47,938 nt of DNA from contig CASFRX010000043.1 of NCBI GenBank assembly GCA_949297075.1, forward strand, positions 1 to 47,938, read 5' to 3'. The translations under genes were made by a program, and so were the position numbers. Below, in pieces: positions 41,337 to 47,938 of this stretch. Each line of letters opens with the position of its first letter. Position 1 is the stretch's first letter. Below the pieces are notes generated by a model that worked only from the letters and a program-made list of their open reading frames with translations, was not told the origin of the DNA and searched no databases. The stretch comes from an uncultured Oscillospiraceae bacterium (GTDB lineage Bacteria; Bacillota; Clostridia; Oscillospirales; Acutalibacteraceae).

Positions 41337-42536
41337 ATGGGTTTCGAGATTGATAACGAGATTGAAAATGTGGTTCAAATTAAAGTAATTGGTGTTGGCG
41401 GCGGCGGCGGTAACGCAGTTAACCGCATGATTAGCTCCGGCGTCAGAGGTGTTGAGTTCATTGCTGTCAATACAGATAAGCAGATGCTCCTCAGCTCACA
41501 GGCAACACACAAAATTCAGATAGGCGAAAAAGTTACACGCGGTATGGGCGCAGGCGGCAAACCTGAGGTTGGCCAGAAAGCAGCAGAAGAAAGCCGCGAT
41601 GTTATTTCCGATACCCTTAAGGGCACAGATATGGTATTCATCACCGCAGGTATGGGCGGCGGCACAGGCACAGGTGCAGCTCCCGTTATTGCTCAAATTG
41701 CTAAAGATATGGGCATCCTTACCGTCGGTGTTGTTACAAAGCCTTTCAATTTTGAGGGCAAACGCAGAATGAATCAGGCAGAAAACGGCATCGATATGCT
41801 TTCAGAGCATGTCGACAGCCTTGTCATAATCCCCAACGAGCGTCTTCGTTTTGCAAGCGAAACAAAAATCACCATGAGCAATGCTTTTGCTAAGGCAGAT
41901 GATGTTCTTCTTCAGGGCGTTAAGAATATTTCCGAGCTTATTAAAATTCCCGGTGTTATCAACCTGGACTTTGCCGATGTTCTCTCTGTCATGAAAGATG
42001 CCGGTCATGCTCATATGGGTCTTGGCTATGCAAAGGGCAAGGACAAGCCCGAGGTTGCCGCAGAGGCCGCTATTTCCAGTCCGCTACTTGAAACTTCCAT
42101 CAAGGGTGCAAAGGGCGTTATTATCAGCGTTACCTCTTCTCCCGATATCGGACTTGAAGATATCGAGATTGCAAGTGAGAAGATTAAAGATGCAGCACAT
42201 CCCGATGCAAACATCATCTGGGGTCTTGCATTCGATGATTCACTCAATGATGAGCTTTACATCACCGTTATTGCTACAGGCTTCGGCTTCGGCGCAGACG
42301 GTTCAATCGAGGGTCCTCCCGCTGTAAGCGAGCTTTTCAACACCTCCAGTGCTCATCCTAACATGGATGCTCTCCTCAACACTCCTGCTTCATCTGCTCC
42401 CGTTGCTCCTCCTGTAACACCTGTTGCTCCCACAGCTCCGGCTGCTCCTGCCGCACCTGTTGCAGAAACCGGCATCGGCAGTGATGACGATGATTATTTT
42501 GATTTTCTCAACTTTTTCAATGACGATAAGAAATAA
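41337..42536 (+). CDS. ftsZ: Cell division protein FtsZ
   Basis: FtsZ (399 residues) is the tubulin-like GTPase of the division ring. GTP-binding motifs [12 protein letters not shown] (about 21-32) and GGGTGTG (107-113) and the T7 loop NLDFADV (209-215) are intact. A short Pro/Ala/Val linker (about 350-385) leads to the tail [15 protein letters not shown]. That tail is acidic and aromatic and lacks the usual basic I-P-x-F-L/R peptide that binds FtsA and SepF. Codon choice suggests high expression. It is transcribed from its own promoter after a terminator. ftsA is not adjacent. Confidence 0.98.
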   Translation: MGFEIDNEIENVVQIKVIGVGGGGGNAVNRMISSGVRGVEFIAVNTDKQMLLSSQATHKIQIGEKVTRGMGAGGKPEVGQKAAEESRDVISDTLKGTDMVFITAGMGGGTGTGAAPVIAQIAKDMGILTVGVVTKPFNFEGKRRMNQAENGIDMLSEHVDSLVIIPNERLRFASETKITMSNAFAKADDVLLQGVKNISELIKIPGVINLDFADVLSVMKDAGHAHMGLGYAKGKDKPEVAAEAAISSPLLETSIKGAKGVIISVTSSPDIGLEDIEIASEKIKDAAHPDANIIWGLAFDDSLNDELYITVIATGFGFGADGSIEGPPAVSELFNTSSAHPNMDALLNTPASSAPVAPPVTPVAPTAPAAPAAPVAETGIGSDDDDYFDFLNFFNDDKK

Positions 42537-42563
42537 TCGCAAAATTTAAGCTAAACATAATAA

Positions 42564-42592
42564 CGGGCGCACGGTGAAGTGCGCCCGATTTT
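42564..42592 (+). terminator. Terminator after ftsZ
   Basis: A perfect 9-base GC-rich stem (42564-42572 with 42579-42587) and a 6-base loop, followed by ATTTT. Confidence 0.85.
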
Positions 42593-42624
42593 GATATCGG
42601 CTATAAAATAAAAGGGTGAAGAAT

Positions 42625-43473
42625 ATGAAACTTATTGACGGTAAAGTAATATCCGAAAGCATCAAACAGCGTGTTATGCTGCAGGTTAATGAGCTTAAAG
42701 AGCAGGGTGTAGAGCCTTGCCTTGCTGTTATTATTGTAGGCGATGATTTCGCTTCAAGAACCTATGTTAACAACAAGAAAAAGACCTGTGAATATGTGGG
42801 CATAAAATCTCTTGAGTTTGCTATGCCTGAGACTACTACGCAGGAAGAATTGCTTTCCCTTGTAGAAAAGCTCAATGCCGATAATAGCGTTCACGGCATA
42901 CTTTGCCAGCTTCCTATTCCTAAGCATATTGATGAAAAGGTTATACTCAATGCAATTCGTCCGGATAAGGATGTCGATGCCTTCCATCCCGTAAATGCAG
43001 GCCATATTATGATTGGCGACGGTACTTTGCTTCCTTGTACGCCTGCGGGTATTATGGAAATGCTCAAGTATGAGGGCATTGAAATTGCTGGCAAAAACTG
43101 CGTCGTTATAGGGCGCAGTAATATTGTGGGCAAGCCCATGGCTATGCTTCTTATTAACGCAAGCGGAACTGTTACCGTGTGCAACTCTAAAACTCAGAAT
43201 TTGGCTGAAATTACAAAAGAAGCGGATATCCTTGTTGCGGCAGTGGGCAAGGCTAAATTCATTACTGCCGATATGGTGAAACAGGGCGCAGTTGTTGTTG
43301 ATGTGGGCATGAACCGAGATGAAGAGGGCAAGCGCTGCGGCGATGTAGATTTTGAAGCTGTTAAAGATGTGGCTTCGCATATTACTCCTGTGCCCGGAGG
43401 CGTAGGACTTATGACTGTTGCCATGCTTATGCAGAATACCGTAACAGCTGCAAAAATACAAAATAACAAATAA
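42625..43473 (+). CDS. folD: Methylenetetrahydrofolate dehydrogenase/cyclohydrolase
   Basis: FolD (282 residues) interconverts methylene-, methenyl- and formyl-tetrahydrofolate using NADP. The catalytic YVNNKKK (Tyr47, Lys51) and the QLPIPKHID and KDVDAFHPVNAGHI blocks are intact, as are the dinucleotide motif VIGRSNIVGKPMAMLL and the final PVPGGVGLMTVAML. ATG 42625 has AGGGTG 6 bases upstream and gives the family's usual N-terminus. Length is normal. The GH89-like gene starts 9 bases downstream and is probably cotranscribed. Confidence 0.97.
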   Translation: MKLIDGKVISESIKQRVMLQVNELKEQGVEPCLAVIIVGDDFASRTYVNNKKKTCEYVGIKSLEFAMPETTTQEELLSLVEKLNADNSVHGILCQLPIPKHIDEKVILNAIRPDKDVDAFHPVNAGHIMIGDGTLLPCTPAGIMEMLKYEGIEIAGKNCVVIGRSNIVGKPMAMLLINASGTVTVCNSKTQNLAEITKEADILVAAVGKAKFITADMVKQGAVVVDVGMNRDEEGKRCGDVDFEAVKDVASHITPVPGGVGLMTVAMLMQNTVTAAKIQNNK

Positions 43474-43482
43474 GGATTAGCT

Positions 43483-45552
43483 ATGATTAGAAATTTAATT
43501 TTGCGCCGTACACCTGATTGGTCAGATAGATTTGTGCTGGAAAATTTTGAAAGCGAAAAAAGTGAATGGAGCTATGAGCCGTCGGACGGCAAGGTGCTTA
43601 TAAAGGGCACGGATGCAATATGTATGGCTGTGGCTTATTATGCTTTTTTGCGTGATTACTGCTCGGGATATTTTGATGCAGACCATGCTCTTTGCGTGGC
43701 TGATTTCAATTTGCCCGAAGCTTTGGTAAACGGTGAAATTAAGGCAAAATACCGCACCTGCCTTGAATATACAACGATTTCCTGTGCCGCCTGTTGGTGG
43801 GATTGGGAGCGTTGGGAAAACGAAATAGATTTTATGGCTATGAACGGCGTGAATATGCCCCTCACGGTGGTTGGCACTGAGGCTGTTTGGTTTAAGACTA
43901 TGCTTGATTTAGGCATTAAGCAGGAGCTTGCTCTTGCCTGTATATCAGGCCCTTCTTTCTGGGGATGGCAGCTTTATAATTGCTTTGACGGATATTTTCC
44001 GCAGATTAAGCGTGAAACCGTTGAAAAGCGAATTGAGCTGGGCAAAAAAATATTCGAGCGTGAAAAACAGCTTGGTATGAGTCCTCTCATGCATGGCTAT
44101 TCGGGATATATTTCCAATAATTTTATCAAAGCAAAAATCCGTGTAAGAGGCAATAAAACCGATGAATGGTGTATGTTTCCGTCTCGTTATCATGTTTTAG
44201 CTTCTGATTCTAATTTTCACCGCTTCGGAAGTCTATATTACAGAAATTTAAAGCTTTTAATAGGTGAGGGCACCTATTTCTTGGCAGACCCGTTTTCGGT
44301 TCATCCTCCCGCAAAGCAAAATTCCGCTTTCCTTGCAGGTGTAGGTACGGCTATATATAAGCTCATTTCGGCTCAAAATGAAAATGCGGTTTGGGTTATA
44401 CATTCTTCCTCCCTAAAAAATCCTTTCCTTTCGGCTGTGCCTAAGGGAAAATTGTTTGTAATTGACGGCTCGGAGCTGTACAAAGAAGATGGTATGGAGA
44501 ATGTGGATTTCATCCTTTCTGCCTCGTTTAACAGCGGTGATGTAACCGCAATTCACGGCGATTTTGAGGCGGTTGCAAACCGAAAAACCAACGGAAATAT
44601 TGTGGGATTGGGTGCTTTTTCCGATGGCGCATATTGTAACGAAGCTTTCAGGCAATTCAGCTTTGCCGCACTCAGCGGCGAGCAAAAGGCTGATGAATGG
44701 CTTGAGAAATATGTAAAAAACCGTTATAAGACAAATTCACCTGCCGCAAAAGAGGCAATGCAGCTGCTCAAAAACAGCTGTTGGCGTTCGGGTCAGCATC
44801 AGCGTGAGCACGGCAGCGCTGTCTGCACAAGGCCTTCAACTCTGCTCCGCCACACCTCTATAGGTGACTGCGGCTGTGATATTGGTTACGATATCTCCGA
44901 TGTGTTCCGTGCGGCTCAAAAGCTTTTGGAGGCTGAGGGAAAAACCTATGAATATGAGCTGGATGTCTGTGATGTGCTCAGGCAGGCTTTGAGCGACCTT
45001 GCCAATGTTGTTTGCAAAAGAGCGTTAGAGGGTTATAAAACTAAAAATGTGGCTCTTTTTGAAGAAAATACCAATCTTTTCCTTGGCCTTATTGATGATA
45101 TGGACAGGCTCATGATGACTAAAAAGGAGTTTGCTCTGCCTCATTACCTAAAGCTTGCCGCTTCTTTCGGCAACAGCAAGGAGGAGAGCGATAATTTTGA
45201 AATTAATGTTTTGGCTCAAATGACTCTTTTCGGTCCCATGAAAGATAATGTGCTTTACGATACCTGTTGGAAAGAGTGGGGCGGCAGCCTAAAAACATTT
45301 TACGGTAAGCGTTGGCGTGCTTTCTTTGAGTATCTTGCAGCTAATTTCAAAAAACTCAGGCGTATACCCGAAAGGACTAACAAGCAGGTTTTTGACCGCG
45401 ATACTTATCTCGGCAGCGAGTTCGGAGCAAGGCTTTCTAAAGTCGAACGGCAGTGGATTACGGAATATTCCCCTGAATTCGATTTGGTTGGCAAAGAGAA
45501 TACCCTTGCTGTCGCAAAAGAGCTCGTGGCCAAATATGCCCCAAATTTTTAA
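43483..45552 (+). CDS. GH89 (alpha-N-acetylglucosaminidase)-like protein, probably catalytically altered
   Basis: This 689-residue protein follows GH89/NAGLU along its length: an N-terminal domain (about 1-88), the barrel with YRTCLEYTT, CWWDWERWENEIDFMAMNGVN (about 104-124, split at WERW), GTEAVW and GPSFWGWQ, and a helical C-terminal domain. The first catalytic Glu of the family lies in a DxFNEMxPP loop, which here reads DPFSVHPP (269-276) with no Glu. The second lies in APEGxxQNE, which here reads FSDGAYCNE, with Asp381 in its place. The active-site LHNFGGN block reads SFNSGDV. No signal peptide is seen, so it should be cytoplasmic. It may be inactive or have a different activity. ATG with AAGGA. 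Confidence 0.85.
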   Translation: MIRNLILRRTPDWSDRFVLENFESEKSEWSYEPSDGKVLIKGTDAICMAVAYYAFLRDYCSGYFDADHALCVADFNLPEALVNGEIKAKYRTCLEYTTISCAACWWDWERWENEIDFMAMNGVNMPLTVVGTEAVWFKTMLDLGIKQELALACISGPSFWGWQLYNCFDGYFPQIKRETVEKRIELGKKIFEREKQLGMSPLMHGYSGYISNNFIKAKIRVRGNKTDEWCMFPSRYHVLASDSNFHRFGSLYYRNLKLLIGEGTYFLADPFSVHPPAKQNSAFLAGVGTAIYKLISAQNENAVWVIHSSSLKNPFLSAVPKGKLFVIDGSELYKEDGMENVDFILSASFNSGDVTAIHGDFEAVANRKTNGNIVGLGAFSDGAYCNEAFRQFSFAALSGEQKADEWLEKYVKNRYKTNSPAAKEAMQLLKNSCWRSGQHQREHGSAVCTRPSTLLRHTSIGDCGCDIGYDISDVFRAAQKLLEAEGKTYEYELDVCDVLRQALSDLANVVCKRALEGYKTKNVALFEENTNLFLGLIDDMDRLMMTKKEFALPHYLKLAASFGNSKEESDNFEINVLAQMTLFGPMKDNVLYDTCWKEWGGSLKTFYGKRWRAFFEYLAANFKKLRRIPERTNKQVFDRDTYLGSEFGARLSKVERQWITEYSPEFDLVGKENTLAVAKELVAKYAPNF

Positions 45553-45583
45553 TATTTTGCGATATTTATCATATAAAACAGTG

Positions 45584-45616
45584 AAAGGACTTTTGGAAAA
45601 ACCAAAAGTCCTTTTT
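45584..45616. terminator. Bidirectional terminator between convergent genes
   Basis: A perfect 13-base stem (45584-45596 with 45602-45614) and a loop of five A. T-rich sequence on both strands serves the GH89-like gene and the EamA gene. Confidence 0.88.
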
Positions 45617-45622
45617 CAATAC

Positions 45623-46528
45623 CTATTTTTTAATATTTTGATATGTTTGTTTTGGAGCTTTGTGAGGTATGTTCAGAATAACTGCGCTAAAAAGCACCAA
45701 AAATACGCCGAGTCCGGAAATAAAAGTCAGCCTTTCATCAAACACAAATATTCCGAGCAGAGTTGCGACTACAGGTTCAACGGTTGCGGTTATGTTGGCT
45801 TTTCCTGCGTCCATGTATTTGAGGCCTGTAGTAAAGCATATGTAGGGTATAACATTGGTAGCTAAAGCGAACAGGAGAATCAAGAGCATATCAGCGCCCT
45901 CTTGGCTGATTGCGGTTGTTACAAGAGATTTTCCGCTGATAGGTATTAGTAGAACCGTCGAAACAAGAAAGGTGTAAGCGGTGAAAGTCAGCGGAGAATA
46001 CTTCTTTAAGGCTATTTTTGTGAAAATGCTGTACATACCGTAGGTGAAACCTGATGCAATGCCGAAAAGCAGTGCTTTGGAAGAAATTGTACTTCCTGAG
46101 CCTATGATTCCCGAAACAAGCACACATCCTGCAAATGCCAGAGCAAGAGCAGTAATTTTTAGCTTTGTTATTTTCTCTCTAAACAAAAAGGCGGAAATAA
46201 CTGTTACGAAAATCGGCGAAGTATAGAGCAGGGTTGAGGCGATGCCTGTTGAGCCTGTGTTTATTGCGCTCATGTAGCAAAAATTGAAGAGTATAACGCT
46301 CACAAGGCTGGTAAGCAGGAACAGCCATAAATCTTTTAGCTTTATTTTCAGCTTTTCTCGGTCGAATATAAAAAAGTAAACTATGAGGCAAAACGCTGTC
46401 ATTGAAGCACGGGCAAGCATTAGCTGAAGGGGATTGTATCCGAGCTCTGTGAGCTTTCTCGTGAAAAGCCCCATAGTACCCCAAAGAGAGGCGGCTGTGA
46501 TTATGAGCAAGGGAGAGAGTTTTTTCAT
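45623..46528 (-). CDS. EamA/DMT-superfamily transporter
   Basis: This 301-residue protein has ten hydrophobic segments in two tandem EamA repeats (first starting ITAASLWGTMGLFTRKL, second starting LLFGIASGFTYGMYSIFTKIAL). Members of the family export amino acids or other metabolites; the substrate cannot be read here. The frame is open upstream, but ATG 46528 begins the first helix and lies 4 bases after the ybaK stop, so it is probably coupled. It is the last gene of the xth-ybaK operon. Confidence 0.88.
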   Translation of the reverse strand: MKKLSPLLIITAASLWGTMGLFTRKLTELGYNPLQLMLARASMTAFCLIVYFFIFDREKLKIKLKDLWLFLLTSLVSVILFNFCYMSAINTGSTGIASTLLYTSPIFVTVISAFLFREKITKLKITALALAFAGCVLVSGIIGSGSTISSKALLFGIASGFTYGMYSIFTKIALKKYSPLTFTAYTFLVSTVLLIPISGKSLVTTAISQEGADMLLILLFALATNVIPYICFTTGLKYMDAGKANITATVEPVVATLLGIFVFDERLTFISGLGVFLVLFSAVILNIPHKAPKQTYQNIKK

Positions 46529-46532
46529 TGCG

Positions 46533-47012
46533 TTATGCCTCGTCCTGCCATGCTTTGCAAACATCAATCCATTCTGCGCCGGGTACAAGGCTTTCAAGCT
46601 CCGGTATAGTCAGCTCAACTGCGCTGTTGGAGCTTCCTGCGGCAGGGTAAACGGTATCAAATCGCTTGAGTGAAATATCAAAGTAGATTTTAACACCCTC
46701 GTTTACCGCAAAGGGGCAAACTCCGCCGACTGCGTGGCCTATCAGCTCAACCGCTTCATCGGGAGTGAGCATTTTTGCCTTTGTGCCGAATTTTGCTTTG
46801 TATTTTGGATTATCAACTTTTGCATCGCCTGCGGCAACAATAAGGATGGCGCTGTCGTTTGCTTTGAACGAAAGCGTCTTTGCGATTCTTTTGCCCTCGC
46901 AGCCGAGAGCCGCCGCCGCAAGCTCTACGGTTGCGCTGCTGACATCAAATTCTTTTATTCTGTCCTCCATGCTCTTCTCGGCAAGGTATAGCCTTACTCG
47001 TTCTATAGACAT
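46533..47012 (-). CDS. YbaK/EbsC-family aminoacyl-tRNA deacylase
   Basis: This 159-residue protein is a free-standing editing domain that hydrolyses mischarged tRNA, in this family usually Cys- or Ala-tRNA(Pro). Visible are GKRIAKTLSFKAN with the conserved lysine, ILIVAAGDAKVD, VGGVCPFAV (the G-G-x-x-P loop) and KRFDTVYPAAGSSNSAVEL. Length is normal. ATG lies 12 bases after the xth stop. The exact tRNA specificity is not determined by eye. Confidence 0.9.
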   Translation of the reverse strand: MSIERVRLYLAEKSMEDRIKEFDVSSATVELAAAALGCEGKRIAKTLSFKANDSAILIVAAGDAKVDNPKYKAKFGTKAKMLTPDEAVELIGHAVGGVCPFAVNEGVKIYFDISLKRFDTVYPAAGSSNSAVELTIPELESLVPGAEWIDVCKAWQDEA

Positions 47013-47024
47013 TGTTAAAACTCC

Positions 47025-47783
47025 TCATATTTCAATAGTAACTTCAACGGGGCAGTGGTCTGAACCATAAATATCGCTGTGAATTGCGGCGCTGACTAAT
47101 TTGCCGTCAAGCTCCTTGCTTGTGACAAAATAGTCAATTCTCCATCCGATTCCCTTTTCTCTTGCATGGAAGCGGTAGCTCCACCATGAGTAAGCGTTTT
47201 CTAGGTCAGGGTAAAAATGACGGAAAGTATCTGTGAAACCTGCCTCAAGAAGCTCGGTGAATTTACCTCGTTCTTCGTCGGTGAAGCCGGGATTGCGGTG
47301 ATTGGTTTTCGGGTTCTTGAGGTCAATTTCCTCGTGGGCAACATTCAAATCTCCGCACATAACAACGGGCTTCGTTTTGCTGAGCGAAACAAGATATTCT
47401 CTGAAATCGTTTTCCCATTCCATGCGGTAATCAAGCCTTTTCAAGCCGTCTTGCGAATTGGGGACATATACGCAGACAAAATAGAAGCTTTCAAACTCCA
47501 AGGTGATAACTCTGCCTTCCGTATCGTGCTGTGGCTTGTCTATGCCTAAAAACACGCTGATTGGCTCTTCTTTAGTGAATACAGCCGTGCCGGAATACCC
47601 TTTTTTCTCCGCATAGTTCCAGTATTGATAATAGCCTTCGGGCTGAAAATCTATCTGCCCCTGCTGCAGCTTTGTTTCCTGAATGCAGAGTATATCTGCA
47701 TCAAATCCTTTGAAAATTTCCGCAAAGCCTTTGCCCATGCAGGCTCGCAGACCGTTTACATTCCAAGAGATAAATTTTTTCAT
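47025..47783 (-). CDS. xth: Exodeoxyribonuclease III / AP endonuclease
   Basis: This 252-residue enzyme cuts DNA at abasic sites and removes 3'-blocked ends in base-excision repair. Catalytic motifs are ISWNVNGLRA (5-14), QETKLQ (Glu36), GDLNVAHEEIDLKNPK and the final SDHCPVEV (His in the D-H pair). IGWRIDYF is also typical. Length fits the ExoA/XthA class. It is the first gene of a minus-strand operon with ybaK and the EamA gene. Confidence 0.97.
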   Translation of the reverse strand: MKKFISWNVNGLRACMGKGFAEIFKGFDADILCIQETKLQQGQIDFQPEGYYQYWNYAEKKGYSGTAVFTKEEPISVFLGIDKPQHDTEGRVITLEFESFYFVCVYVPNSQDGLKRLDYRMEWENDFREYLVSLSKTKPVVMCGDLNVAHEEIDLKNPKTNHRNPGFTDEERGKFTELLEAGFTDTFRHFYPDLENAYSWWSYRFHAREKGIGWRIDYFVTSKELDGKLVSAAIHSDIYGSDHCPVEVTIEI

Positions 47784-47815
47784 TTTGAACCTCTTTTATC
47801 GCTTATTTTTCGATT

Positions 47816-47844
47816 ATTTTAGCATACTTGGCCGACTATTTCAA
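47816..47844 (-). promoter_or_regulatory. Sigma-A promoter for the xth-ybaK-EamA operon
   Basis: On the minus strand, TTGAAA (47839-47844) and TAAAAT (47816-47821) are separated by 17 bases, 32 bases before the xth ATG. Confidence 0.75.
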
Positions 47845-47902
47845 TAGAATTTGTTTTCGGCGCAAAAAATGATAGCAAACCTAAAAAAGATGTATTTTTC
47901 CA

Positions 47903-47931
47903 TTGATTTTTTTTGTGAGCTATGCTATAAT
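47903..47931 (+). promoter_or_regulatory. Sigma-A promoter pointing out of the window
   Basis: TTGATT (47903-47908) and a perfect TATAAT (47926-47931) are separated by 17 bases. The gene it serves lies beyond the right edge. Confidence 0.75.
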
Positions 47932-47938
47932 TAGTCAG

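Noticed and set aside
42754..43461. A 235-codon open frame on the minus strand opposite folD
   Set aside because: It is fully covered by folD, has no family motif, is rich in His, Asn and Ser, and has no ribosome site. The folD frame is intact and recognisable.

Overview
The window looks like part of the chromosome of a strictly anaerobic Clostridia member (Bacillota), most likely close to Ruminococcaceae/Oscillospiraceae. The basis is the low-to-middling GC content, AGGAGG-type ribosome sites with frequent TTG and GTG starts, canonical sigma-A promoters with 17-base spacers, and a pyruvate:ferredoxin oxidoreductase next to a tiny 2[4Fe-4S] ferredoxin. A Firmicutes-type mraZ cell-wall/division cluster and small Clostridia families (DUF951, DUF4830- and DUF6440-like) point the same way. 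This placement is inferred from gene content; no 16S gene is present. MurE carries the DNPR motif, so the peptidoglycan should contain meso-diaminopimelate.

Layout. 1-11.0 kb is envelope-related. On the minus strand are an MscS channel and a large uncharacterised membrane protein. On the plus strand are a secreted lipase-like hydrolase, an MBOAT acyltransferase with its DHHW partner, and a small DUF6440-like protein. A secreted FIVAR-repeat protein and a lone dTDP-glucose 4,6-dehydratase follow on the minus strand. 11.0-12.6 kb holds an AhpD-like protein and an S1-domain protein. 12.6-23.1 kb is a housekeeping run: DUF951, prfA, a fused Sua5-CoaE protein, an M18 aminopeptidase, uvrC, rsmD, coaD, a coiled-coil protein, a CapA-like protein, a DUF4830-like protein and an RsuA-family pseudouridine synthase. 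23.17-23.44 kb is a non-coding element bounded by 25-base inverted repeats; almost all of it can fold on itself. A small acidic-tailed membrane protein follows it. 24.0-27.9 kb is PFOR plus ferredoxin. 28.1-42.5 kb is the division and cell-wall cluster mraZ-rsmH-ftsL-pbp-murE-murF-mraY-ftsW-murG-murA-ftsQ-ftsZ, without murD, murC, murB or ftsA. 42.6-45.6 kb is folD and a GH89-like protein. 45.6-47.8 kb on the minus strand is xth, ybaK and an EamA transporter.

How the genes work together. The cluster makes lipid II from UDP-GlcNAc (MurA, MurE, MurF, MraY, MurG) and delivers it to the divisome (FtsL, FtsQ, FtsW, a PASTA-tailed transpeptidase, FtsZ). CoaE, as a fusion domain, and CoaD are the last two enzymes of CoA synthesis, and CoA is a substrate of PFOR. 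The MBOAT and DHHW proteins, perhaps with the upstream hydrolase, look like a surface-polymer acylation set.

The most unusual items are the self-folding TIR element, the GH89 homologue that appears to lack both catalytic glutamates and a signal peptide, the Sua5-CoaE fusion, and the missing murD. No tRNA, rRNA, CRISPR array or intact transposase gene was found.
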